64,000 nt of DNA, from contig BCJC01000006.1 in assembly GCA_001600175.1 (NCBI GenBank), positions 635,968 to 699,967 of the forward strand. The letters are read 5' to 3'. Each line of letters starts with the position of its first letter. Position 1 is the stretch's first letter. A program made the position numbers and the translations under genes. Origin of the DNA: Erythrobasidium yunnanense (taxonomy: Eukaryota; Basidiomycota; Cystobasidiomycetes; Erythrobasidiales; Erythrobasidiaceae). Of this stretch, positions 11,780 through 21,002 are shown piece after piece. Under the pieces are notes generated by a model. It was not told where the DNA came from, did no database searches, and saw only the letters and a list, made by a program, of their open reading frames with translations.

Positions 11780-14700
11780 TCATGCATCATAAGCTACACG
11801 GGCACCAGCAAACACATACGGGTAATTGGCTTGGTACTGTGTACGTGAAGCCATGTCAGCATGTAGCTTGCTCAGTGAGAAGCGGAGCCAGGCTTACCCA
11901 ATTTGTAAAGGTCTTCCTGCCAGCTACACGAGGGATGGTAGCTGAAGCAATGCGAAGAAGCTGTCAGCGGACGAGAAGGTGTGTGCAAGCTACTGACTCA
12001 CCAAAAGATCCACCCAGCATAACCCAATGACAGCCATCAAAGAAATCGCGTGAATAGTCTGGGTAAAGCTCAGATGCTTGCCATCCTTCCCACGCTTCGA
12101 AACAAGTGCTTGTCCACTCCCAGACACCTCCGTTGGAAGCGCCTGTCTGCGTACCGTTGCGGAGTCTATTCGGCAGACGAGCTCTGTTAAACAGAATGGG
12201 CGGCATCAGCCAAGCACAGAGAAGAAAGTTCGAAAGATCATAACTTACGGGACTGGATGCCAGTTCATGAAGCCTATATTGGCTCCGACATGATCTACCG
12301 GATGATCCTCCAAGAATCGCCGAAGTTCAGGCTCGGTAGGTAATCTGCCTCCTACGCTCTTTGCGTAAGCCTCAAGCTGCTTTCCAGATGCCATGCATGG
12401 CCAGTCTCTCCCAATGTCCAGGTTTACTCGACTCGGCTCTGTGAGCACTTTAATGGACACTTCGCCATCCGATGAGACTGTCCACGAGCCAGGAGTTAGA
12501 TTATCAGGTCTGCCATGCTCTAACCAGAATCTGTGATAGTCGGAATTGCTGATCGGTAGAAGGGATACCCTGAAAGCTGGTACCGAAACATCGCGCCTTG
12601 GAGCTTCGTTATCCCAGCCGAAAGTATGCTTGGCGTCATACTTTGTTTCAGCATCCAGATGATCTGAATCATCGTGTCCTACGCTGATCGTACTAGCCTC
12701 GAATGACTGAACAAGATTGCGCGTGGGCCGTCTTTCTGAAGCGACCTGTTTCTCCCATAGTGCAGATAAGCCTGCCCAGTCTGGCTTGCTAAAGCTTGGT
12801 GCACAATGGAGCTTTCCAGCTGGGATTTGGGCGGCCATGCTGTAAGGACAATAAGATAGGACATCAGTCTCATAAGTTCCGCTGACCATGTCGGTCCGGC
12901 GCCCCAGACTTACTATAGCAGGGTCTCCAAATGCATAACCTCGTGCTCGTACACCATAGCCATGGTTCTTGCCAATCTCCTATCCGTCTTTTCCGGATCT
13001 GCCAGACGAGTCTCGTATATGTTGGCCAGTCTAGCTCGAACGCGATTCCGGTATTCTACGATCTCGGATACCGAAGGCCAGTCTTCCATACGTGTAGGTA
13101 CAACGGAGTGGGCGTGCACTTTCGATGGATCATCCATATTTGGGTCGATACCTGCATTTATCGCTTAGCAAGAGATTCGTGTTCAGTCATGACTGGAAGA
13201 AGGCGCACCTCGCTCGAACATATCTGGGAAATGGGCTGGCTCGGTGTATGGCTCCTTGAGATACCTCTGTTTGCATGCATCAACACAATCAGCATTGACG
13301 AATCCGATATGCCTGATATCCGATACCCACACTCATGTGGATATCCAAGAAACCTGGAATATGTCCGAGATAGAAGAGGCAGATATGTCTGAGGTCGATC
13401 GGCTTGGTATGCAGAAGATCTTGCGGGATCATCGAGAGAGTCTGAATTTACACTTAGCATCAGCTTTACAGTCATACACGCTTGAAGGATAATAGACACG
13501 CACTACACAGTCCCAAGCCTTCCACAATCTATCCCATTCACTGAGCGTAGGCAGTCCGAACGGGTTCTCCCCTCGTTCAATGATATCTCTCGTGCTCTCA
13601 AACCCGAACCCAGGCTTTTCAAGTAGCCATAGATGGTAGTCTTCTCCTTGTGCGTCTGTAGACCATCTATCTACTACTCGAAGACCACTTGAGCCGAATA
13701 AATCGAGTGCTTCGTGCAGGGAATACTTGTAAGATCTCTCGATGCGGATCAGCTCGTCTTGAGCAAGAGTGATGGGTGCGTCGCGGTATGTGAATGCGAC
13801 CTCTTTCTTTGGTACTATGTAAGCCTAGTCCAAGCCTGCAAGTCAGCAAATTTACAAGCGACAGGAGAAATGACACATACCTCGTGTCTTCCCTTCTCCT
13901 TGTTATATCGATTCTTATACTCGAAGTCCTCCTGCTTCAAGCCTACATCCCCCAGAATCTGATTGACGTGATCGATTCCATTCAGAATAAAGCCTTTTGT
14001 GACATTGTCGGAGTCGTTATAGGCTTTCTCAATCATCGGCTTATCGTTCGTCGAGTCGATACCGATGAGTAGAGTGTCGCCAACTTTCATGCCTTCGTTC
14101 GCGATCTGGCGGAGGAAGTCGATGGCTTCCGTGCGCGAGTAGTTGCCGATGGAGGAGCCTAGGAAGAGAATGCATTTCTTCTCATCTGCATCTTGAAGCT
14201 TGCCGTCGGCGTTGTTACTGTCATATGATCCATCGCGTAGATGCGGGAAAGCTTCTTCGTACGAAGCGCAGATACCTTTGGCGACGATCTTATCGTCTGC
14301 ACCTTCTTTACTTCCATCGAGTGTAACAGTATCTTTCGAGCCTTCTTCGAGCTTAGCAAGCGTTTCTTCCAGCTGTCGATATTCGAGGTCCAAAGCGTAA
14401 TACTTGATCTTTCCACTTGTAATAGCTTCGCCTTCGGTGGCCTTGTTTGCAGCTCGTACGTTCGCTAAGGCTTTCAAGAGCACGGAAGTCTTCTTTAATG
14501 ACCCCGCGCCGAGCTCAATGATGGAGGTCGTCGTGGTCGATGATGGGATGGCACCTTCGCCAAGGCCAAGATTCCCGTTGACACTGTCATTCAAGTGATC
14601 TCAGTAAAGACATGGTGCCCGAAAGCAAAACTATCTAGCCTACCCGAAGTTGTTTCTCCCAACGCTCGCATCACCCCTACAAGCCGTCGAAACAGTGCTC

Positions 14701-15462
14701 AGCATGCTGAAAAGGACTTCTCATGTATAGAGTAGACGAGGCGACTGACCACTTCTCCTCGACGTCCAGTCTCTGTGGGAGTCCGATATAGCCGGAATCC
14801 TCTTCTCCATCTTCTGTTTCTTCATCATTTTTGCCTTCCTTGTCATCTGATGCAGCACTACTCTCATCTGTCAAGGCATTCTCTGACAGCGGAGGCGTCG
14901 ATGCCGCAGACCGACTTGGCGATGCTGACGGAGGACCGGTTAATTTGGATGCGGAGACTGGATACGCCAGCAGTCGTTTGGCCTGCGAGTATCGTGTATG
15001 AGTATAGGAATGTATGAAACAGAGAAGCACGTCGACTTGCGATGCTCTCGCCGTGCTCCTGCAGGATCGTCAACTCCGAGTTGTAAAGGTAGTATTCCTC
15101 GCATTGGGTGATCTGGTCGTATATGTCGAGGCCTGGAGGTAATTGTAAGCTTCTAGAACTACTACGAGCTTCTTATTCAGGCCAGCTTGCCTTTGTCATC
15201 GTACAGCACCACTGCGATTTAGGGGTCAGTTACCGTTCGCAAGGCATACAGAGCTCTTCGGCTTGTACTCACTTGTTGGTATATGCTTTGTGTATGTATA
15301 CTGTTTGCTCTCATCGTCTGTGCCCGTCGTGCGAAGCTCCGTTCTTGTCAGGCCCTCGATGATGCTTTCTGCCAGCGGGTTGTTTGATGTAGTTTCTTCG
15401 TCGTCACTACTGCTATTGTTCTTGATGCTGTTGTGCCCTCGTAGATTGACTATCTGCGCCAT
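11780..15462 (-). CDS. egt1: Ergothioneine biosynthesis protein Egt1 (EgtD-EgtB fusion)
   Basis: Bifunctional enzyme: the N-terminal half trimethylates histidine to hercynine with SAM; the C-terminal half is an iron-dependent sulfoxide synthase joining hercynine to cysteine. The N-terminal methyltransferase shows EEYYLYNSELTILQEHG, IIELGAGSLKKT, YALDLEYRQLEETL and FLGSSIGNYSR. The DinB_2 part has LRHICLFYLGHIPGFLDIHM and YEHEVMHLETLL, giving the metal-binding histidines. The FGE-sulfatase part has GGVWEWTSTCF and ends FTNWYQANYPYVFAGARVAY. The start is ATG 15462 and the stop TGA 11782-11780. Many short introns; two early ones use GC donors (GCAAGC and GCAAGT). Residues near 14.8 kb form a Ser/Glu-rich insert not usual in the family. 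The 5' end is duplicated at 17.4-17.9 kb. Confidence 0.95.
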
Positions 15463-15614
15463 GTTGTTTGGTTGTTCTTAAGAAGCAATGACAGGTGATG
15501 ATCCTCGCTTAGCCGGTCTCCAAATATACAGCTACCGCAAGTGAACGATTTCCATCAAGATCCTCGTCAAGAAGGAGATTCTACGTGCTTATTTGCTGCC
15601 GCCAATCTGCCGTT
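15463..15614. promoter_or_regulatory. Divergent promoter of egt1 (copy A of a duplicated block)
   Basis: 152 bases between the egt1 ATG (15462) and an ATG at 15615 that opens a relic of the PEP-mutase-like gene. It shares clear stretches with 17855-18032, for example GAAGCAATGACAGGTGATGA and CCTCGCTTA, so this promoter region is one of two copies. No individual regulatory motif was assigned. Confidence 0.65.
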
Positions 15615-15665
15615 ATGACTGCATCTACCTTCCGCCTGGCCGCTTCTATGTATATTGTGAAAATC
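15615..15665 (+). pseudogene. Relic of the 5' end of the PEP-mutase-like gene (copy A)
   Basis: Reads ATGACTGCATCTACCTTCCG and then GCTTCTATG, against ATGTCTACATCTACCTTTCG and GCTTCTATC at the intact gene (18033). The encoded start is M-T-A-S-T-F-R-L-A-A-S versus M-S-T-S-T-F-R-P-A-A-S. After about 45 bases the reading frame is lost. Only scattered similarity may continue to about 15.8 kb. It is placed relative to egt1 just as the intact gene is placed relative to the egt1 fragment, so it is best read as a decayed duplicate. Confidence 0.7.
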
Positions 15666-16250
15666 ACCTGACTGTAAACAAGTCAGTCGCAGCTTCTGAC
15701 GTCTATGCGCTCGCAGTCGAGGCCCTCTCTCTACATGACAGCATGACGGAAACGCAACTTTGCTCCCTCAGCGTCTTGGCGAGCTTCGACCAGCGGCTTC
15801 CCTTGTCCGTACCGACAAGGTTGTGGATATGGCACACCCACTTGTATCACTATTCCTCTTCTTCTATCGATCTTTAGTCCAGCCAAATCCAAGATCCACA
15901 AAGCGACTTCTCGATGTCACGCCTGTTGTGATCTCGAAGGGTCTTGCTCTGGCATGGCACACATGTCAGCGGATAACTTCCATCTGCTGTGATCCGTCTG
16001 AATGATCGAAAGGGCTTGGACTGAAACAAAGGCCATGTCCCAGTGTAGGCTCATCTCCGATCTGAGAACGGTGAGAAAGCCGCTGCCGCCCCGCTGACCT
16101 GACTGTTGCAGCTAGCTCTTTTGCTTTCGTCCTTCACAGTCTTGCCCACATAGAGTGTGAGTGACAGCGCAGCACCCCCAACAGCACTATAATGCAGATG
16201 AGTTAGCAGCACTCCCCGCCTGCTCCTCGTAGAGTGTTTCCTTTTGGCTG
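15666..16250. other. Non-coding spacer, possibly decayed gene
   Basis: No convincing gene. It may be the eroded remainder of the duplicated PEP-mutase-like gene, but by eye the similarity is too weak beyond the first 50 bases to claim this. It also holds the upstream region of the 16251 gene. Confidence 0.4.
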
Positions 16251-16862
16251 ATGTGGAGCATTACAGTCCGCACAATGGCAGTTTACGATGTCGTAGCTCT
16301 GAAGGGATACTGGGCGTTCGACCCGTACAAAGACCTCGACTATCCGATGCAGAGTTACTTTGTGAATGTGTCCGCCAACCTTGGCTCCCCATCGCAGCCA
16401 AAAACCGTCGAGAAGTCATTCGCAGTGGACCGAGACAACCTCAAGCTCCCCAACAGGTATGGAGGGTTTGAGGATGGAGAATGGATGCTTTCAAAGTGTC
16501 CAGGTCACATCAGGAAGAAGGATCCCTACTTTGTATGGAAGTACCTTGTGGAGCATGTTCCTCAAGGTCAGGGACATCTTGCTCTCAAGATGAAAGTCTG
16601 GGAGGATTGCCTCGACTACTACGGCAAGCCGCGATGGGAGCTCGTATACGTCAAGCCATCCACAAGAGTGACGCAGCTGCAGACTCCAGGCGGAGCAGCT
16701 CCAGTACCTCCTCTACGTACTGGTTCCTCTTCGCAGACGTCTATCAGCATGCCTACAAGGAAATCGTCTCGCTCTCCGAACGTCACTTCGTCCTCGAGCA
16801 TCAGTCGTCCACGATCCAACAGCATGCAGTCTCGTTCTTCCTTGTCCGTGAAGAAGGCTTGA
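16251..16862 (+). CDS. Hypothetical protein, 203 residues
   Basis: Uninterrupted frame from ATG 16251 (MWSITVRTMAVYDV) to a stop at 16862; a second in-frame ATG at 16275 (MAVYDVVALKGYWAF) could be the true start. The first 130 residues look globular and aromatic-rich (GYWAFDPYKDLDYPMQSYF, then DPYFVWKYLVEHVPQGQGHL). The last 60 are Ser/Arg/Pro-rich and probably disordered. No signal peptide or membrane segment is seen. The family is not recognised. It sits between the two copies of the egt1/PEP-mutase promoter block, so it was either present in the ancestral interval or inserted there. Confidence 0.55.
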   Translation: MWSITVRTMAVYDVVALKGYWAFDPYKDLDYPMQSYFVNVSANLGSPSQPKTVEKSFAVDRDNLKLPNRYGGFEDGEWMLSKCPGHIRKKDPYFVWKYLVEHVPQGQGHLALKMKVWEDCLDYYGKPRWELVYVKPSTRVTQLQTPGGAAPVPPLRTGSSSQTSISMPTRKSSRSPNVTSSSSISRPRSNSMQSRSSLSVKKA

Positions 16863-16930
16863 TGGGATCCGTATACTGCTGGGTATGGTACGTATTCCTG
16901 GTGGAATCGTGTACACTATACCGCGAATCA

Positions 16931-17137
16931 TTAGACGGATAGGTTCCTCATTCGCTCTTGTAAAGCCAATCTCTCCTCTTCTGCCGAATGCTTCAGCGCT
17001 TGCTCTTGTCGATCTCGTCTCTCCTTGATCCTGCTGAGTATTGCGCTATACTGCGGTCCAACACATACTTTGGTAGGATGAGCGCCTCTCCAACACCGTG
17101 ATCTGCGTCTTCTTCCAGGTCTGTCTGCAACACTCAT
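16931..17137 (-). CDS. Possible short basic protein or terminal exon
   Basis: A 68-codon frame (SVADRPGRRRRSRCW..., ending RLALQERMRNLSV) with a charged, helical-looking C-terminus (ERRDRQEQALKHSAEEE). It may be the last exon of a gene whose earlier exon lies at 17160-17381 (MKFVAFLETKRAKYD), but no clean splice junction was found. Convergent with the 16251 gene. Weak. Confidence 0.25.
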   Translation of the reverse strand: MSVADRPGRRRRSRCWRGAHPTKVCVGPQYSAILSRIKERRDRQEQALKHSAEEERLALQERMRNLSV

Positions 17138-17444
17138 CAGCGGTCAATGAGATTGATCATCAAAGCGTTGCCAAATCGTATTTTGCCCTTTTCGTTTCAA
17201 GAAATGCGACAAACTTCATGATGGCAGGTAGCGCTGCGCCTAGTGGATTCTTCGAACGTAGCCTGGAGCCATTCGTCCGAGCCTTTGAATTACATCCCAT
17301 AAGTTCCTGCGGGTCTGCGGGGTTCCAGGTCGATTCGATGATTGCGGACAATCTGTATGAGAGACTCCAGACCGGATTCATCTATACCGCTGTGGATGAT
17401 CGACATTCCATTCGTTTTCAGTCTGCAGACGTCAAATGGAGAAG

Positions 17445-17860
17445 ACTAGCGTTCAGCTCCGAATTGTAGAGGCAGTAATCCTCGCATTCGGTGATGTTCG
17501 TAGTGGCCGAGTCCTAGAAGCAGTTGTAAGCTTCATGACTTCTGAATGCTCGCTGATGTCAGGCCAGCTTGCCCTTGTCATCCTAGAGCAACACTGCAAT
17601 GCAGGGTTCAAGTACTTAGCGCTCGCAGAGCACGCCCAGCTCTTCGGCTTGTACGTATTCGTTGGTACATGCTTGGTATATGTGCACTGCTTGCTTTCAT
17701 AGTCTGTCCCTGTCATGCGAAGCTCCGTCTTTGTCAGGCCCTCGATGATGCTTTCTGCCAGCGGGTTGTTTGATGTAGTTTCTTCGTCGACACTACTGCT
17801 ATTGTTCTTGATGCTGTTGTGCCCTCGTAGAATGACTTAGACTATCTGTGCTATGATGTT
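17445..17860 (-). pseudogene. Duplicated 5' fragment of egt1 (copy B), non-functional
   Basis: Closely matches the first three exons and introns of egt1 at about 15070-15462. Both share the exon-1 end (E-S-K-Q-Y/C-T-Y-T-K-H), the GGGCAAGCTGGCCTGA stretch around the GC donor, and GCCTCGTAGA/CTCGTAGAATG near the start. The initiator ATG of egt1 corresponds to ATA here, and homology stops near 17445 in exon 3, before any catalytic motif. The remaining methyltransferase, DinB and FGE parts are absent, so this cannot encode an enzyme. It is adjacent and divergent to the intact PEP-mutase-like gene. Confidence 0.85.
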
Positions 17861-18032
17861 TGGTTGCTCTAAAGAAGCAATGACAGGTGATGATGGATCC
17901 TCGCTTAACCGGGCTCGAAATATACTAGTGACTGCAAAAGTGACTGATAGTTCAAACGACCAGCTCTCAGCTTCCTGCTAACCATCAGAACAGAAAGTCT
18001 ACCCTTACCTAGCTGTTCAATCTGCCCTCATC

Positions 18033-19010
18033 ATGTCTACATCTACCTTTCGCCCAGCTGCTTCTATCCTGCGCGAACAACTCGCTGGGAACAAGACAAT
18101 CGTAGCTCCAGGCGTATATGATGGCTTCACTGCTCGACTCGCGCTTGCAGCTGGACACAAGACGCTATACATGACGGGCGCAGGCACTTCTCTGTCAAGA
18201 TTAGGTCAGCCAGACCTGGCGTTGATCACCCTGACCGAGATGCTGCAAAACGCCGCTATGATTGCTGGACTTGAATCATCCGTGCCTCTCATCGCGGATG
18301 CGGATGTTGGGTTTGGTGGACCACTCTCCGTACGAAGGACTATCAAGGCATATATCGATGCGAATATTGCTGGGCTGCATATAGAAGATCAGGTCTGTCT
18401 TCACGTCTTTTCTGAGATTGCCGTACGTGCTAAGTAGATTGTATATTTGTCATCCTAGGTCATCTCAAAGCGGTGTGGTCACTTACAGAGCAAGCAGCTC
18501 GTTAGCCAAGAAGAGTTCGTTACACGCATACGAGCAGCCGTAGCTGCGCGTGAAGAGTCTGGACGCGACATCGTTATCATAGCAAGGACGGATGCTCTCC
18601 AATCCTTCGGCTACGACGAAGCTATCAAGCGCTTAAAAGCTGCAATAGCTGTAGGCGCCGACGTAGCGTTCTTCGAAGCTGTACAGAGCGAAGAACAGAT
18701 GCGAAATTCGATTCGTGATCTCAGTCCAACTCCATGCCTGGTCAACATGATCCCCGGCGGAGCAACACCTATCCTTACAGCAGCGCAAGCGCAAGATATA
18801 GGATACAAGATCATGATCTGGCCCGTCATGTTGCTTTCAGAAGTCTATGCGAATGCAAATAGAGCTTTGAAGCAGCTCAAAGAGACGGGCTATGCGGACC
18901 CACCAAAGAAGGGAGAGGGTCTCATCAGAGAACTGTTTGAAGTAGTTGGACTTAATGAGTGCCAGGACTTTGATGCGAAGATAGGTGGGAAAGCTTACGA
19001 AAAGGTGTAA
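18033..19010 (+). CDS. Isocitrate lyase/PEP mutase superfamily enzyme
   Basis: Two exons, 18033-18392 and 18459-19010, giving 303 residues, normal for the PEP-mutase/methylisocitrate-lyase-like group. It starts MSTSTFRPAASILREQL. Seen motifs are APGVYDGFTARLA, the metal-binding ADADVGFGG, IEDQ, then KRCGHL with the presumed catalytic Cys just after the intron, IIARTDAL, and GADVAFFEA. Such TIM-barrel enzymes cleave or form C-C or P-C bonds of 2-oxo acids (2-methylisocitrate, oxaloacetate, phosphonopyruvate); the actual substrate cannot be told. No targeting peptide is evident. It was divergent with egt1 before duplication and loss separated them, which suggests, but does not prove, shared regulation. 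Confidence 0.9.
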
Positions 19011-19252
19011 TTGAGAAGACGCTCGAAGTTCCTAGTAAGAAGCAAGGGTCGATTAGCTCCAGACTGCCAATACCCTATTGTCTCACATCTAGCAAGTAAC
19101 GCCGCCCTGACATAGAGATAAGATTACCTCTGAAATTGAGTTTGGACGCGCCTTGCCTCTCTCCATCAATAAAAGCCTTGACAGCCTCTCAGAACCTCTG
19201 ACAGATTTCAACATACATTCATTAGATCCACATACGACACCACACATACGCA

Positions 19253-20278
19253 ATGCGCTCCTCAGCCTTTATCGCAGTAGCCGCTGCTTCCCTGGCCTCA
19301 AGCGCGATGGCCCAGCTCGACGGGATGCGAGGTGGGCTACAGAATGCCATCGACACTGGATGTTTATTGACATGTTGTGCAATGTCCACAGCTACCATTC
19401 CTGGGTCACTCCATCAATGCGAAAACACAAACCTTTTGTACGTTTCAGATGCAGCGCAGCACTCTGTTGACATTTGCGAAGGAATGCTGAGTGTTCTTGT
19501 ATCGCAGCTTCTTCGACAGCGATAACAGCCGGTAGATATATCTTGTACACAATCAATGGCCAGCTGTTGACGCGAAACCTCTCGTAGCCCCCTCACGGTC
19601 CTCTTCCTGCCTTCAGCAGATGTACCTGATTCAGCGCGCAGCGGGACAGTCCAGCTGAGCGACGCAGCGACGTACAACCCACTCCAAGTCATTGAAGGAA
19701 TCACCACTCCAGATGCTCAGGCATACGATTTCGAATTGCAACTCGCAGAAGGAGCTGTCTTTGAGGTGTTCGGATTCTTGGATAACGGAGAAGGAAAAGC
19801 TCTCAGCCTGACAAGAACCGTCACTACGCCTCTTCCTACCGCTACGAACTGCTTGAGCGGTGTGCAGACTACGTGCGTAAACAAAGTTGAACTCGCGGCG
19901 CGTCAGGCTGAAATTGTGATCGGATGCACAGCGTTGGAGGCATTACTGCCGCTGCTACGACTACTCGCTCTTCAGCCTCTTCTTCAAGCGCAAGCAGCCG
20001 CGCCGTGCCTACAACTACTTCCACAAGACCTACCTCAACAGCTAATGCTAGATCTACATCGACTACAACTCAGGCTACCACACTTTCGTGCGTATTCTCT
20101 TCGACTGCATGTGCTAGATCTATGCTCGGACTGATCTTGAAATATATCCCACAGAGACGCCGCGACTCAGAGCGCAGCTTCTGCCTCTCCCACCGGCGCC
20201 GCTATCTCAAGCAGCAGTATCGCTAGATCCCTCGCAGGGCTCACGGCTGCCTTCCTTATCGCCACTGTCTTGCTTTAA
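19253..20278 (+). CDS. Secreted GPI-anchored Ser/Thr-rich wall protein
   Basis: Starts MRSSAFIAVAAASLASSAMA, a clear signal peptide. Splicing four further exons gives a beta-sandwich-like region (TIPGSLHQCENTNLFFFDSD, PLTVLFLPSADVP, AYDFELQLAEGAVFEVFGFL). A long Ser/Thr tract comes next, then a hydrophobic C-terminus (SLAGLTAAFLIATVLL, stop at 20276-20278) typical of GPI attachment. Introns: GTGGGC...CACAG, GTACGT...CGCAG, GTAGAT...CGTAG, GTGCGT...CACAG and GTGCGT...CACAG. It resembles the common basidiomycete family with one Kre9/Knh1-like N-terminal domain. Role presumably in the cell wall. No enzymatic motif is seen. Confidence 0.75.
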
Positions 20279-21002
20279 GGTCGACGACAGCGGATTCTCC
20301 GAATCAATCACGGACATTCTTTTCCCCTTACCTCACTTTTCCTTCTGTCATGCGGGTATCGCATATACCGCTAGATGCTGTATATAGCGCATTCGCCTAC
20401 AAGCACTCCCTATTCGTTGGTCATTCTTTTGACTATGCCTGTGCCAGGCTCTAAGGTATATGGTTCGAGGTGCATCTGGCTAATAGTCGTGAACGTCTAC
20501 ATCTGACTCCCAAGATCATTAACGCACGTTATGAAGTCGGCGAGGCGAGCTGTGCTATACTCCTCTGTACGGAAAGCGTCGCGCTCTCTTTAGGCGCGCT
20601 TGATGGATGGCCCTTACTCTGCACGTTTGTCGTGTCGTCTACACTCCTGCTAGCAGTCGGTATTAGTGTGAGATCAGACCTCCGGTCTGCCAAGCCATCG
20701 TGTGTGATGCGCAGCATCTGTTTGGTGCTGTTTTGAGTTGAAAGAGGAGCGAAGAAGCGTACACTTCTGCTGCTACTTGTCATCTCTGAATCGCCTAGTC
20801 TCCTTCACCAGCTTCTGGATCTTGTGGGTTCTTTTGATCGATAAGATAGGACACTATTTATAGACTAGTCAGGCACAAGTGAGGACAAAGTTGCAAGCTA
20901 ATGCATCGATAGTCAGATGGGATGCATGTGGATCAATTACTGATGATATACTTCCTCTTCCTCTTTCCTCTTCCCTTCTCTCTATCAAACTTTGTAGCAG
21001 AA
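20279..21002. other. Intergenic region, nothing assigned
   Basis: About 720 bases. Two short overlapping frames on opposite strands (88 and 84 codons, 20470-20783) show no family features and no splice support, so they are not called. The right part is likely the LtrA-like gene's promoter. Confidence 0.4.

Noticed and set aside
17160-17381. 73-codon minus-strand frame (MNPVWSLSYRL...)
   Set aside because: No splice junction joins it convincingly to the 16931-17137 frame, and no domain is seen.
20470-20783. Two short frames on opposite strands
   Set aside because: No family features, start context or splice support; left as intergenic.
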